The position numbers were made by a program, and so were the translations under genes. A DNA stretch of 64,000 nucleotides from Ampelomyces quisqualis (lineage: Eukaryota > Ascomycota > Dothideomycetes > Pleosporales > Phaeosphaeriaceae). The notes under the pieces are model-generated. The model was given only the letters and a program-made list of their open reading frames with translations, made no database searches and was not told the DNA's origin. The stretch is from contig JAGTXZ010000014.1 of NCBI GenBank assembly GCA_018398575.1, positions 248,001-312,000 of the forward strand. Direction: 5' to 3'. The first letter of the stretch is position 1. Each line of letters begins with the position of its first letter. This document shows, piece by piece, positions 31,171-42,734 of this stretch.

Positions 31171-33179
31171 CCCGGATGACCGGTGGCTCTAGCCCACAAA
31201 TCCTTGTCAGTAGCAGTCTTTACATACCCAGTCCAGGAACTTTTCGAAGGTCTTGAGCTCCACGTCCATGACCGTAGTAAATTTCTTTCAGGGATAGGCG
31301 AAGATGCTGACAAACTCTTAACGCGTGTGTGGCGAGCAACGGGCGTAGTAATCTGTAAGCCTTTTCATCTGGGCTGCTTGGGCAGGCCGTTGGTCTTGAC
31401 GATTTCGTGACTGGTACATGATTAGCTCTGTGCTAAATGCATCTAGGCGCAGATACCACTCACAGCTCCCTCTTTGTATTCGCGTACATTCATCGCCCAA
31501 TCAGGAGTTCCAGGCTCGCTAGATGGAGGGAAAGAAGTGAAAGTCCAGTGAATGATTGTCAATGCTAGTTCCTAAACTCTTACCTGTGCAGATTCAAACA
31601 AAGAGCGCTTGAGTGACTATGTAGAAGCTGCTAGATGTCGCTACATCGTTATATCGCCTCTTCTGCGTTAATATTACGCTAATTTTATCCAACCGTTTTC
31701 TCGGTGGGAAAAGATCACAATGAAACAACCAACTGCATATACGGTGATTTGGAAAGTTATGGGAGTACCACCGACCATATCTAGCTGCTGACATCTAACC
31801 TCGTCAATACAAACACCCTCTCGGAATCCCCAGCCACCGATTTCTTTTGCCAATGCTGCACCATTGGACTGTGCTGACGCGCTATTACGTTCTTAGATGG
31901 AATTATTGCAGGTAGTCGTCCGATTGCTACAGGTCCTGGCTTTTGTTGATGAGAATTTCCGATTCGGCTCGCTTGCTAGGGGAATCAGCCATCGATATCA
32001 GATATGGAATTCCCCCTGACGAAACACAAACAAAGACCATTATTGTATGAAACTAGCAGCTATTCCCAAACATGCTTCGTTCGTTCCTTTGGTATGTAAG
32101 AAAAACTAGATAAAATTTCCATGTGTGGGATACGCAAATCCGTTGGATGTTTGGGTCAGTACCAGTCCCAAGCTTTTGACATTTTGGTTGCGCACCCGTG
32201 ACGTGGTCTCAGGGTTCAAACCAACACCCCACGATATCAAATTTCTGGATTGGGAAGGGTGGCTGGAACAAAAAAACATCGTCTCTGCTTGTGGTTACTG
32301 TTTGTTGAGAAGGCGGACACCAAGGGGAAATCGGAGTTGCGCAGATGATTCATACAATCGATGCATTGCCTGATCGGGCAATTGACAGTGCCGAGGTTTT
32401 CTGTACTGGTTCCAGTATGCCAAATATGGTAATTATTGATACTTCCTACCTTCTTGTTCGCTTCGAGCTCTTCGTCTAGACTTGTTGCATCAGACCAGCG
32501 GCCTTTTGTATACTCTGAGATTTCATGTAGTATTCCAACAGCGTATGTTGCGCTCAGCCATTTATGTGGCCTTGTCTAAATCGCGTCAATGATGTTCAAA
32601 TGCCATCTCTTCTCATGTGTCGAAGCTTCCCACAACACAGGCCTTACCGTCGTTTCCTTAGATATTCATAGTTCGAACAGGGTCCCAGAGCACCAAAAAG
32701 GATTCTCTCCCTCAAACTTTTCGATAACTCACGTAGCCAATTAAGTCGTTACTTCTTATTTGCTGATCTCAATTCTCTCCCAGCCAGAAAAGGCTATCCT
32801 TGAAGAACGGCGGAAGGTTCGTAACTCATGCTCAATGGTACGGTACGGTGGTTCCCTCAGGGCCATACCTGGGCTACCATGATTTTACGCCTCCTGTAGC
32901 TGTATTTTGGCTTGGGTACTGTGTTTCAACACAACTATTCCTCTGAACCAGATATCGCAGCTTCGTCAACAGACTTGTTTGCAAAGGGACCGTTACGCAG
33001 CCAGCGTACCATAGAATGAACATTGCCTTTATAAGTCGTAAATGTCCTGCAAAGCAGGAAATGCATCCATCCCTTCCATTCTCTCTTGAACACATCACTC
33101 CACAGCAATATTTGCACCGCTTCATCGTTCAGAGAACCCCTTCACACACATCTTTACTAGACATATATGTTCCCTGAAC
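31171..33179. other. gene-poor region right of the repeat block
   Basis: Short protein-like fragments only, for example near 32160-32300 (TFWLRTRDVVSGFKP, then KFLDWEGWLEQKN), possibly later exons of the decayed gene at 30.7 kb. AT content is raised but YCR trinucleotides are present, so this DNA did not receive the mutations of the block. Confidence 0.4.
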
Positions 33180-33893
33180 ATGTCTCCACAATCCTCCTTC
33201 AGCCCAATGGGCAGCTTCTCTTACGCCTCGTCCGCTTCCTCGACAGCATCCCTCTCCTGGCGACGACCTTCCTCTTCCTCTTCCTCGACATCATCTTCTT
33301 CCTGGCGTCAATCTTCCACGACACCCTCGACTCCATCGCCCCCCCGGAGTCGACAATCGTCACCATCATCAGACACGTCCAGTGACTGGCGCGCTGGTGC
33401 AAGGCCACTTGTGGCCAGCAGCAAGAGCCTGCCCGGTTTCGACGACGTCAAGCTGGGCATGGTCTTCTTCCTGCCCTATGAGGAAGCTCCGGCCGACTCG
33501 AAGATCCATGCGACATTGGAAGAGACCGAGAATCCCTGGGGACATCCAGCCGTTGTTGTAGCCAAGTGGGTAGATCATGGCGAAGCGTGTGTTCGCATCC
33601 GCTTGTGCACGAGTTTCGGAGGAAAAAGGATCGAGAAAGCCAAGCTGCCGGAGCATCACCACTTCTTTCTCCTTGCCGACAACGAGGAGGATACCACTCC
33701 GCATGAGGGAACTGCATTAGCACGGATGGTAGGATCGGCCAAGTTCGGGAAGCGGACGTACGTGAATTTGAGCACCAAATCGGAATACCCTATCGAGTAC
33801 AAGTACTTGTCTCCTTGGGCCTCCGCGAGCCAAATCCAGTTCGACTGCAAGGCAGTCAACAAGATCCTGTCTTGCAAACCTCATACATCATAA
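33180..33893 (+). CDS. hypothetical protein with Ser-rich N-terminus
   Basis: Single exon, 237 aa. Residues 1-70 are almost all Ser/Thr/Pro with Trp-Arg pairs and look disordered. Residues ~88-225 form a compact domain of about 140 aa: it begins DVKLGMVFFLPYEE, continues GHPAVVVAKWVDHGEACVRI, CTSFGGKRI and HHHFFLLADNE, and ends RTYVNLSTKSEYPIEYKYL. No signal peptide or membrane segment. The domain resembles, by eye, parts of the protein at 47288-48946. I do not recognise the family. A set of ~48-bp repeats starts 11 bp after the stop codon. Confidence 0.7.
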   Translation: MSPQSSFSPMGSFSYASSASSTASLSWRRPSSSSSSTSSSSWRQSSTTPSTPSPPRSRQSSPSSDTSSDWRAGARPLVASSKSLPGFDDVKLGMVFFLPYEEAPADSKIHATLEETENPWGHPAVVVAKWVDHGEACVRIRLCTSFGGKRIEKAKLPEHHHFFLLADNEEDTTPHEGTALARMVGSAKFGKRTYVNLSTKSEYPIEYKYLSPWASASQIQFDCKAVNKILSCKPHTS

Positions 33894-33903
33894 GAACAAG
33901 CCG

Positions 33904-34116
33904 TCGACAACGTCAAGCCACCGATGGCGTTCGCGCCTGAAGGTCCCTGACGCCCCCATGTTCGACAACGTCAAGCCACCGATGGCTCTTAAGCCTGAAG
34001 GTCCCTGACACCCACCTCTTAGCCATCCTTGAAGTCTGCTGGAGAGGACTTTCATTGATGAACACTTATTTCTCGACAACACCGAGCCAACGATGGCATA
34101 AGCCTGAAGGTCCCCG
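33904..34116 (+). repeat. three ~48-bp dispersed direct repeats
   Basis: Units start at 33904, 33962 and 34073. Each begins TCGACAAC, contains GCCACCGATGGC (third unit CCAACGATGGC) and ends GCCTGAAGGTCCC. The first two are 58 bp apart; the third lies 111 bp further and is more diverged. The core GCCA-CCGA-TGGC can form a small hairpin. They sit in the presumed 3' UTR of the gene ending at 33893. Confidence 0.75.
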
Positions 34117-35617
34117 GTATCATTTCCCTTGTGGCGTTTGGGTTTGGTTGATGGATATATGGCGTTGGTTGGTCAGACATTATGCATGTGCAGCGTTTCG
34201 TTTCGGGTTCGGCGCTGGGATGGTTTGATTGTTGATGATACCCGATCAATGCAAATCATTGAAGTTCTCACACCCTCAGTAGTACCGTGTCTCGTGACTT
34301 CAAGAAGCTACAGGCTCGATTGCAAGATATGTGAGTCTGAAAACCTACTGTGATGTATGTGGGTCCGATGGAGCTGGCTATCATGGACGGAATGCTCCCG
34401 GGGTACGTGAAGAGAGCTTGGTCGACATCATTTTTGTGTTTCTCAGGTATAACCATGTGGATAGAATGTGTATTGGTCGACAGTCATGTGTAGGCATCCA
34501 GGCACCATGTAGGACGAGGCTAGCATTGCACGCTGCTCATGGTTTCATGGCTCTAGACACATGATTTCCGATGCTCTACAACTCTTGCAATGTCGCACCA
34601 CCTTTTTAGCATCCAGCTTGACCTCACAAGGGAGCAAGGAAAAGCTCAGGAGCCGATTCCGTTGGTATGAGAGGTGGTTTGCGCCGAAGGTGTCCACGTC
34701 CGGTCAAACGGGTATTACTAGCGTGCGGAGTCGGAGTGCTATGCACAAATCTAGCAGCCATGCCTAGTGCGGTGTTTACAAGACGCACGCCGATATACCG
34801 CACCAGATCACCTGCAGTGGGACACCTCGCGTATCTATCACCACCAAAAGCAGCAGAACGTCTCCTTAGAACACTCCGAAGACCCGCCTTGAGATTATTA
34901 TGCAGGCGCTCGCTGCTTTGAAATCATAGAGAACCAATAGGACTTTAGTTGCAATTGTTGGCGGTGAAACAAATTGCGCATAAACGCCAAGTGCCTCACC
35001 GGATGTGGTCGAGTACCGGTAAAGGGCCGTTGGGTTGTTCCGCGGGAATCCGGTGTGTTTTAAGATTGTTATGCAAAATATATTGAGAGAAAGCTGGGAT
35101 CCAACGACTGCACGATAAAAGCTGCAAATCAGTGTTGCGATTTTTAGCTGAGTTGAGGAAGTCAAAGGATATACAGCGGGAATCTGCGTGATTGTGGTTA
35201 GCGCCAGCATGTGTTGTCAGCCCCAATATCGTGAGACTTTTCTTAACCCGCCCCACGAGCCAAACCTCCGCCCGGCTCGAGAGGCGGGTACCCAGCATTC
35301 GTCCGAGATTGATGTACTTCGATGCAGCTCCCGATAACTCCAGCTTACCAATTACACGCCAAAGGTGCTCACTCAGTCTCAAATATGTGACGTCATGAAC
35401 AAGGCCCCATACTCCGCAATACCACTGTTCACAGCGGAAATTACGGGGCTTAGCCAAAGACGGAGGGGAATCAAACGTAGGCAATTGAAATCAAATTGTA
35501 GTATATAAATGACTTCCCCCTCACTGTACTCGAATAAGCATTCCAATCTCGTCTCAAAGTCCAACAAGCCAACAAACTACAAAACTCAACTTCCTACCAC
35601 ACATCATCAGATCCGCC
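34117..35617. other. intergenic, promoter side of the aldo/keto reductase
   Basis: No gene recognised. A 162-codon minus-strand frame at 34996-35484 lacks any protein-like pattern. The final ~70 bp are a CA-rich leader ending in CCGCCATGTC at the start codon. Confidence 0.5.
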
Positions 35618-36628
35618 ATGTCCGTCCCCAAAGCCACTCTCGGCCGCAACGGCCCTCAAGTCAGCCGCCTAGGCTTCGGCCTCATGGGTCTCTCCATGTT
35701 CTACGGGGCCCCCAAACCCGACTCTGAGCGTCTCGCACTCCTCGACCAAGCCCACGCTCTCGGCGAACACTTCTGGGACACGTCCGACTTGTACGGCGAC
35801 AACGAAGACCTGCTTGCGAAATGGTTCGCAGCCAACCCCTCCAAGCGCAAGGACATATTCCTCGCGACCAAATTCGCCGTCAAGGGGCTCTCCGACATCG
35901 ACAGCTCGCCCGAATACGCCAAAGAGGCGTGCGCAAAGAGCTTGAAGCGTCTCGGCATCGAGCAAATAGATCTGTACTACTGCCACCGCGTGGACTCAAA
36001 GACGCCCATCGAAAAGACAGTCGAGGCAATGGCCCAGCTGAAATCCGAGGGCAAAATCAAATACCTGGGCCTCTCCGAAGTCTCGTCCAACACACTCCGC
36101 CGCGCGCACAAAGTCCACCCCATCTCCGCCGTGCAGGTCGAATACTCCCCCTTCGCACTCGAGATTGAAAGCCCGCAGATCGACCTCCTCAAAACATGTC
36201 GGGAGCTCGGCGTCGCTGTCGTCGCCTACTCGCCGCTTAATCGCGGTATGCTGTCCGGCACAATCAAGGGGCCCGAGGACTTTGGAGAAGGCGATTTCCG
36301 CTCCTTCGCGCCGCGCTTCAGCAAGGAGAATTTCCCCAAGAACCTCAAGCTCGTGGAGCAGTTGTCTGCGGTGGCGGGGAGGAAAGGGTTCACGCCTGCG
36401 CAGGTGACGTTGGCGTGGTTGATGGCGCAGGGGCAGGATATTTTCCCGATTCCGGGGACGACGAGGGTGGAGCGGTTGAAGGAGAATCTCGGCGCGTTTG
36501 ATGTCAAGTTGAGTGAGCCAGAGGTCAAGGAGATTAGGAAGTATGTGGATGAGGCGGAGGTGCAGGGCGAGAGGTATCCTGAGAGTTTCATGCAAACTTG
36601 CTATGCGGATACGCCGCCTCTAAACTAG
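35618..36628 (+). CDS. aldo/keto reductase
   Basis: An NADPH-dependent carbonyl reductase of the (beta/alpha)8 aldo/keto reductase fold, soluble. 336 aa, single exon, full length for the family. The catalytic tetrad is visible as Asp54 and Tyr59 (FWDTSDLYG), Lys85 (LATKF) and His123 (YYCHRVD). The NADP-binding end is FPIPGTTRVERLKENLGA. The sequence is of the AKR13/YakC type, close to proteins often annotated as pyridoxal or aryl-alcohol reductases; the natural substrate is not predictable. It converges on CHK1 with 109 bp between stop codons. No secretion signal. Confidence 0.93.
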   Translation: MSVPKATLGRNGPQVSRLGFGLMGLSMFYGAPKPDSERLALLDQAHALGEHFWDTSDLYGDNEDLLAKWFAANPSKRKDIFLATKFAVKGLSDIDSSPEYAKEACAKSLKRLGIEQIDLYYCHRVDSKTPIEKTVEAMAQLKSEGKIKYLGLSEVSSNTLRRAHKVHPISAVQVEYSPFALEIESPQIDLLKTCRELGVAVVAYSPLNRGMLSGTIKGPEDFGEGDFRSFAPRFSKENFPKNLKLVEQLSAVAGRKGFTPAQVTLAWLMAQGQDIFPIPGTTRVERLKENLGAFDVKLSEPEVKEIRKYVDEAEVQGERYPESFMQTCYADTPPLN

Positions 36629-36737
36629 GGTGTAGAAGGAGTGTAGCCTCTTGAATAAAATACAAGGCGCACTGTTACTTCAAGATGCCGAAGGAATTTA
36701 ACTCCCTCAGCATCCATCACCGCCCCTTGAAGCCTCA

Positions 36738-38536
36738 TTAATCAGGCCTAAGCACAACATCTCCAACACACACAACTACATTCTTGAAGAACCTCCTCCA
36801 CTCCAACGGATCACCACTAGCCTTGACGAACCTAACCTCACTGTACAAAATGCCATCGTACACTGCCTTTTCAACAAGAATATGGCCATTCAACCCCTGC
36901 CGTCTTCCATCCGCCATTTTCACACGGATACTAGCGCTCCCTACACGCTGACACTCTGCTATCGATTGCTCTGTGAACGTGGGTGCTGGTACGCCCAGGC
37001 GGTGCAATGCCTCGAGGAGCAGGGGAACGAGTAGCTCCATTGAGTGAGGGGAGATGAAGCGCGCAAGCGAGTGCGATGGCATGACGTCTGCGAATCGACG
37101 GGCGGCTTGTGTGAGTGTCATAGGTACGCCTTGTTGAGTCTGCGAGAATTGTGTCATGCTCGGATCTTGGGAGAGCATATCCTGTGTTGAACATGGTAGT
37201 TGCGACATTAGCGGTGTAAAGGACATGGTTTGTGCTCGGTATGCGGCTTGCTGGCCGTTGTTCGTGGGCTGTGAAGCAGAGATGCCGTCGTGGGAAGCTA
37301 ATCGTGGAGGTCGCTCCCAGTCGAAAGCTGCCTCTGCTATTGGCGTTTCAGGCTGTGTACTGGAAAGGAAGGTAACAGCGCTTGACCGACGAGGATCAGA
37401 GTCGATGTCCATGGCGTCCTCGTCTTGCGAGAATCCACGTTGGGACTGTGTCGGCTCGCGCGTGAAGTCGATCCGAAGCTGGGACAGCATTTGTGCAGCC
37501 AGTCCGACTGGATTGACATTGCGTCCGGAGGAAGAGAGGTACGGGTTTTTTCTTGTGAACCAGGGATGTGTCCGGATTTCGTCGAGCGTGAAGCGTTCGG
37601 CGGGGTCAAGCTTGAGCATGCCTCTGAGCAACGACAATATCTCGGCTGGTAGTTGTTGCCATAGCTCGTCTGTTGTCTGTCCGCCCGTATCGACATATTC
37701 CTTGAACTCATCGCTACGCATCGTTGGCTCGTCCCAGGGTGTGTTGCCAACAAGTAGCACGAACAAAACCACACCACAGCTCCAGATATCGCAAATGTTG
37801 GCCGCGTATCCCACATCCAACATATCCGCCCTCTTACTTCTCCGTCCGCTCACAATCTCGGGCGCAATGTACGGCGGCGATCCGCACACAGTATTGCACA
37901 CTCGCAGCTGGCCATCCTTCTTGAACAGCGCCGCCAGGCCAAAGTCGCTGAGCTTCAAGTCTCCCTCGGCGCTCAGCAGCACGTTTTCAGGCTTGATATC
38001 GCGATGCGCAATGCCCATCGAATGCATGTAACCCACCGCGCTGACCAACTGCGAAAAATAAAAGTGCGCAATGTCCTCGCCAACGCCCTCATCCGCTTCG
38101 ATCTTGTCGAACAAATCCCCGCCCTCGGCTAACTCCATGGCTATCCATGTCCACAGGGTGTCTTCGCCGGAGCCGAGGCAGTGTATGATGTTTGGGTGTT
38201 TCTTGAGGTGCGAGTGTAGGATGATCTCCATCTTGATCTGCTTGGGCGTGAGGCGCCCTTGCTTGAAGGCATGTTCCTTGTTGATGAATTTGATTGCGAT
38301 GATGGGTTTGGGGGCGTTGATGGGCACGGCTTTGCGGATGGATGCGTAGGCGCCTTGACCGATGGTCTTGCTGACGAGGCGGAAGGGGAGGTTTGAGGGA
38401 AGGGGCGCGATCTGGCTCTGTGTGCGTGTTAGCCCGAAGATCCTCTGGTGCAGCACGCGACGGTCTGTTATGCGCCTGGTCTGCTGAGGAATCATGTGTG
38501 CATGTCATGACTTACCCCAGGCGGCGCAAGCGCCAT
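36738..38536 (-). CDS. chk1: serine/threonine kinase CHK1 (DNA damage checkpoint)
   Basis: A checkpoint kinase acting downstream of ATR/Rad3 to delay mitosis after DNA damage. Model: complement(join(36738..38417,38418..38515 removed,38516..38536)), i.e. exons 38516-38536 and 36738-38417, 566 aa. The first exon is only seven codons (MALAPPG) joined to SQIAPLPSNLPFR; an ATG inside the intron at 38495 would give a longer but less likely start. Kinase domain ~17-300: glycine loop GQGAYASIRKA, Lys50 (IIAIKF), HRDIKPEN with Asp147, DFGLA with Asp165, and CGSPPYIAPE. A Ser/Gln-rich linker with several SQ/TQ sites (candidate ATR sites) follows, and the C-terminal ~110 aa look like the CHK1 kinase-associated KA1 fold. 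Confidence 0.9.
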
Positions 38537-40731
38537 TGTGCTTGTTGGGTGCGACAATCGCGCTTTCGGAAGTAGAGGCTAACAGCGTGCTTGTTGTCTA
38601 ACCGAATGCGTTCAAGAACGCCCGATGTTGATATGCGTGATTGTTGCCCAATCCTTCATCGTCTGGAGTCTCTCCAGCCGCGTCCAGCCGAAAACACGCG
38701 CACGAGCCTCGTTCACACGCGTCTTCCCGCGCCGACCAAAACGCCTGCTCACGTGGCCTCCCTCCCCAGCTCGAACCCAGCCGTTCCTTGGTCCAACCTT
38801 ATTTCGACGCCGCTTTCCCGCTCCACTTGCCTATTTTTGTGTTTCGCTGCTCCACGGAGTGTGACTGGTTCAAGTCTTGTTTGCGCCCTGATTCATGCAG
38901 CAGCCTAGCTTATTGATGAGTAATTGATCGGGCGGTCGGAAGATGTTGCAAGCATGGATCCGTCAAAGAGATACCTGGTTCGTCCATGTCTCATGCCAGG
39001 CCAGCGGTGCAGCTTATGCAATCGGCGTACACCCTCGAGAGTCGACCCTATGTCACCAGTAAGGCCTTGAACCTTGCGCCTTACAAACCGCTCCGAACGC
39101 GCTTCTTCAACCAACTATCATGCCAACAACGTCTCTCCATCCTGCTGTTTCGCGGACACGTGCCTCCGAGCTTCAACCATGATCGGAGTGACTCCGCCAC
39201 GCCCTGTTGGGCGAACCGTAGCCTTGGTTATCAACGGCGCCATGTACGCCTTGATTGTCCGACATCAGGGATCTCCCCTCCCTTGAGTTTCCACCACAAG
39301 AGTCTATTGTTTGAGGCACACAGGACGGCGACTCCGAGCCACAGCGCCGCCACACTGGCAGCTTCGTTGAGCATGTAGATCTGATGGCACAAGGGAAGTT
39401 TGTCGTGTCCGGTACCGTTCGGTAACATGGTCTGATGATTGATGTAGTGTTGTACTACAGCAGGCTAGCGGATCAAACTTCCGCGTCCGAGAGAGTGCTG
39501 CACGACATGCACAAGATTCGTCCGATTCGCTATAGACTCTGAGACTATCCAACATGTAGGCATGAACACTCCTCATAGACGAAGCAATCGTACGACACCA
39601 CAGGGACAGGCATAACACTTCGAAGTTCGGACTGAACCAAAATCAACTCCGTACGGAGTAGTTCATGTCCCAATCCAAGCACCTCCGAGGCCCAAGCAAC
39701 CCTCCTTTCTCGAAACCGCATGGCCCAGGTAAAAAAACAAAAACAAGAAACACAATGCAACAAACCAACCAACCCTGAACCTCCACCTCGATCCTTTCAG
39801 CACCCTCCCTCCCGCAATTCCAAATCATCAAACACCTTCCCCCTCAAAACCCTCTTCGCGATATGTACGCCGTACAGTGTACTCCGTAGCCTACCCGCCT
39901 CTTCACCCTGTATCCCATGGCCCATGGCATGGCATGGCATGCAACCCACAGAGCCCCACCCCACCCCCACCTCGGAGCCCAAAATGACATTGTCGTTCGA
40001 CTCCGAGCGCCCCTCCCGCCCAATCAATCCATCGAGGACCCCACTCCGCGCCCGACGCATAACCGAGAGGAATCCTTGTCGTGCTTGGCATGGCATTTCC
40101 GTTCCGACAAGAGAGAGAGAGTCGGTCCGACATCTCGGACATGTCCTAGATTTCGGGGATAGTGGCAAGTATACCTACAATACTCCGTAGACGGCGTGGG
40201 TATGCTGGGTGATTTTTGTGGGGGGGGGGGGGACAATGCTCGCTTGGGGAGTTTGGCAGAGAAAAGTGCTGTTCGTGGGAAGTGATAGGCTAGTCCGATT
40301 GGAGTTGGGATTTGGCATGTGAAAAGGATGCATCTTAGATGAAATGCAATGTTAGAGTGACATCAACGGCGAATGGACATGGAGAGAGGTGTATGCATAT
40401 TTTTTTTCATGTCGTGATAATCCCTTCTATTCCTGAAGAGCGAGTTGGGCATCGCCCTTCCGAATTGAGCTACGCGCTCAAGGAGATGCTACGCTTTACT
40501 GCGCATAGTTTCCTATGCCGCAGTTGAGGATAAGAGAAAGAATAACCACCGAGAAAGAATTTCAGACCTCCGCCCTGATGCTGAAGGTTTTGCCGAGTTA
40601 AACGCCATGTCTAGGATAATGCACGTAGAGTTGAAGTTGAAAACGGGGTATGACGCATCGATTCAGGAAGCACATCCGAGATGGTGAAGCAAATTGTAAA
40701 AGATCGAGAGACATTGCTGGTTCGTTGTTGT
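38537..40731. other. intergenic between chk1 and flbA
   Basis: No supported gene. Contains three TACTCCGTA-type motifs: a 14-bp palindrome ACTCCGTACGGAGT at 39646-39659, and copies at 39880 and 40181. There is also a CATGGCATGG-rich stretch near 39918-39940 and a 12-nt G run near 40220. Small frames at 38986-39430 on either strand lack a convincing product. Confidence 0.5.
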
Positions 40732-42734
40732 CTATGATCGTGATGTGGCTGGGGCGGCAACGTAGGAAGCGGCGGCAGCAGCGTCCAGCCCCTTGAGTTG
40801 AGGAGCATACTTGGGATGCTTGATGAACTTGGGCACAGAGTCCTAGCTTTCATTAGTGATTTGTGGTTGTGAATATGGTGGTGGCACTTACGCTGGACAT
40901 CAGCTTGAAGATGGACGTCTGTGCCTTTTCGAAGAGCGATGCAACCTCGTTGAGGCTCTGAAGCATGGCAGCGTCGTCACCGACAGCACGGGTCATGCGA
41001 GTGGCCAGCTGGGTGCGTAATGCGTGATCAATGTTGAGCTCATTGGGTGAGCCGGGTGCCAGGAAAGCGTTGTACAGACCATAAGCAGCCGCGAGTGTCT
41101 CACGGATTGTCTCCACCTTGTTGTCGCCCTTGTCACTAACAGCGGCCTTGTACTGGCGATCGAAATCCCTGACCTCGAGGTAGAAAGATAAGTTCTCTTC
41201 GCACATAGTCTCCTTTAGGAATTCGCGGTAGAGCAGACGCCACGATGGGTTGCGAATGATGACGTTGGTGCGATTGCTGTTGGAGTCGCGAGCCATGCCA
41301 TCACGTGCCTTGGCAGGCATCACCTCTCCGCCTATCGGAACAGCATCGGCTGTCCAACCTACGGCGCGCTCGCCATCCTCGGTAATGTAGTAGACAACGT
41401 GCTTTACAGGCTGGAAGTTGTTCTCCGAATGACGTGGGTCCACTGGAGCAATGAGCTTTAGCTGGAGGAACAGAGATCCGATCTCAACTGCCTCCCGAGG
41501 ATCGACCATGGTTGAGCAATCCATCAGCCACTGCGCAGCGTTACGACCGTTGAAGGAATACTCCCAAGGGCGGCTAGCGGATTTGCGGTTCTTTACGAGC
41601 TTGACTCCCACGTTGCAGATGGCGAATTCGTGGATGGAGTCGCTATCTGACTGCGTTTCGTTGGCGGTGGAGCCCAGGAAGCGGCGGAAGATGATCTGTA
41701 CCGTCTGCTCGTCGTGGTGGAGCTTGTCGGTCTGGGAGCTACGCTCCAGGATGACGAGCTGGTGCGGGTTGCGGGTCGAGTCCAAGACGGCCTTGACATG
41801 CGCTGACTGTATGCCATTGCGAGTGCAAAAGCGCTCGAGGATGTGAATGCCCTTGGGGGTGAGCTGCCAGACTGAGCTCTTGTTGGTAAAGTCGGTCTTG
41901 CCCTCGACCGACTCGACGAACTTGGCTTCGAGGAATTTCTGGCATACGGAGCGGGCCATCTCCTTGGCCATGGAGAAGGTGGTGGTGGTGGTGGTGGTGG
42001 TGGTGGTGACGACGCGGGATGCGTCTTTCGGGTCGGGCATGCGATTTGACTGCGAGAACTTGAGCGAGCCCAGGTTGGTGACGGCCTCTTCGCTGGTAAA
42101 CGTGAAGTCGATCATGCGGAAGCGGACGCGGTGGGGCGTGAGGGGCAGCGAAACGATGAGGGTGCTGAAGAGATCCTTGAAGTCCTGTGCAGTGTCCGTT
42201 AGCGTGCAGAGGCCCATGGCGGCGGAGCGAGCGTGCCGGGTGCGAGGAAACACGTACCCTCGTGTAGGGGCGCTCGTCGTCGGTCATGCGCAGCAGGCGC
42301 GAACTGGTCTGGTGCATCTTGTCGGGTCGCGGTGAGGCTGCAGGCGTGGTGCTGGCAAGAAGAGCCTCTTCCGAGGGCTGGTGGGCGTGGGCGTCGACAG
42401 GGGGCGACGGGGGCACGCTCGAGGTCGACGCTCGCGGTGGTGGTGGGGGGGCGGCGGCGGCGGCTTTGGCCGGGGGCAGGCGGGCGAGCTCACGACTGCC
42501 TTTGCGCAGCAGCGGAAAGCGGGAGAGGGTCAGACGGCGGCTGTGGACGCTGGGGCGGGCAGCAGCAGCAGCGGGCGGCGGGCTGGCGGGCTGCTCGTGC
42601 TCGGGGTGGTGGGCGGCGCCGGGGGTGCTCGGCTGGAGGGCGTCGAGAAGGACGGCAAAGGGCGACGGCGAGGCGGCGGGCGTGGACGAGGCAGGCACGG
42701 CGAGAGGCACAAGCGGAGGTGAAGTCAAGGGCAT
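40732..42734 (-). CDS. flbA: FlbA/Rgs1-type regulator of G-protein signalling with DEP domains
   Basis: A GTPase-activating protein for a heterotrimeric G-alpha; in Aspergillus FlbA attenuates FadA to allow conidiation, and Sst2 and Rgs1 are its relatives. Model: exons 42258-42734, 40892-42184, 40732-40842; 626 aa; introns 73 and 49 nt. Order: Pro/Ala/Ser-rich N-terminus (1-145); first DEP ~181-281 (FTFTSEEAVTNLGS..., with a Thr homopolymer in it); second DEP ~361-436 (WEYSFNGRNAAQWLMDC); RGS ~469-600 (NPSWRLLYREFLKETMCEENLSFYLEV). The last exon gives DSVPKFIKHPKYAPQL. The very GC-rich first exon makes the exact start uncertain; MHQTSSRLLRM further in is an alternative. Confidence 0.9.
41978..42008 (+). 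repeat. GGT trinucleotide microsatellite in flbA
   Basis: About ten GGT units on the plus strand, coding for ten consecutive Thr (ACC) in the FlbA first DEP region. Confidence 0.9.

Noticed and set aside
34996..35484. 162-codon minus-strand frame upstream of the aldo/keto reductase
   Set aside because: No protein-like periodicity or motif; it occupies the expected promoter.
38986..39430. Frames on both strands between chk1 and flbA, including a hydrophobic minus-strand stretch
   Set aside because: Short, mutually overlapping and without start context or conserved pattern; not enough to call a gene.
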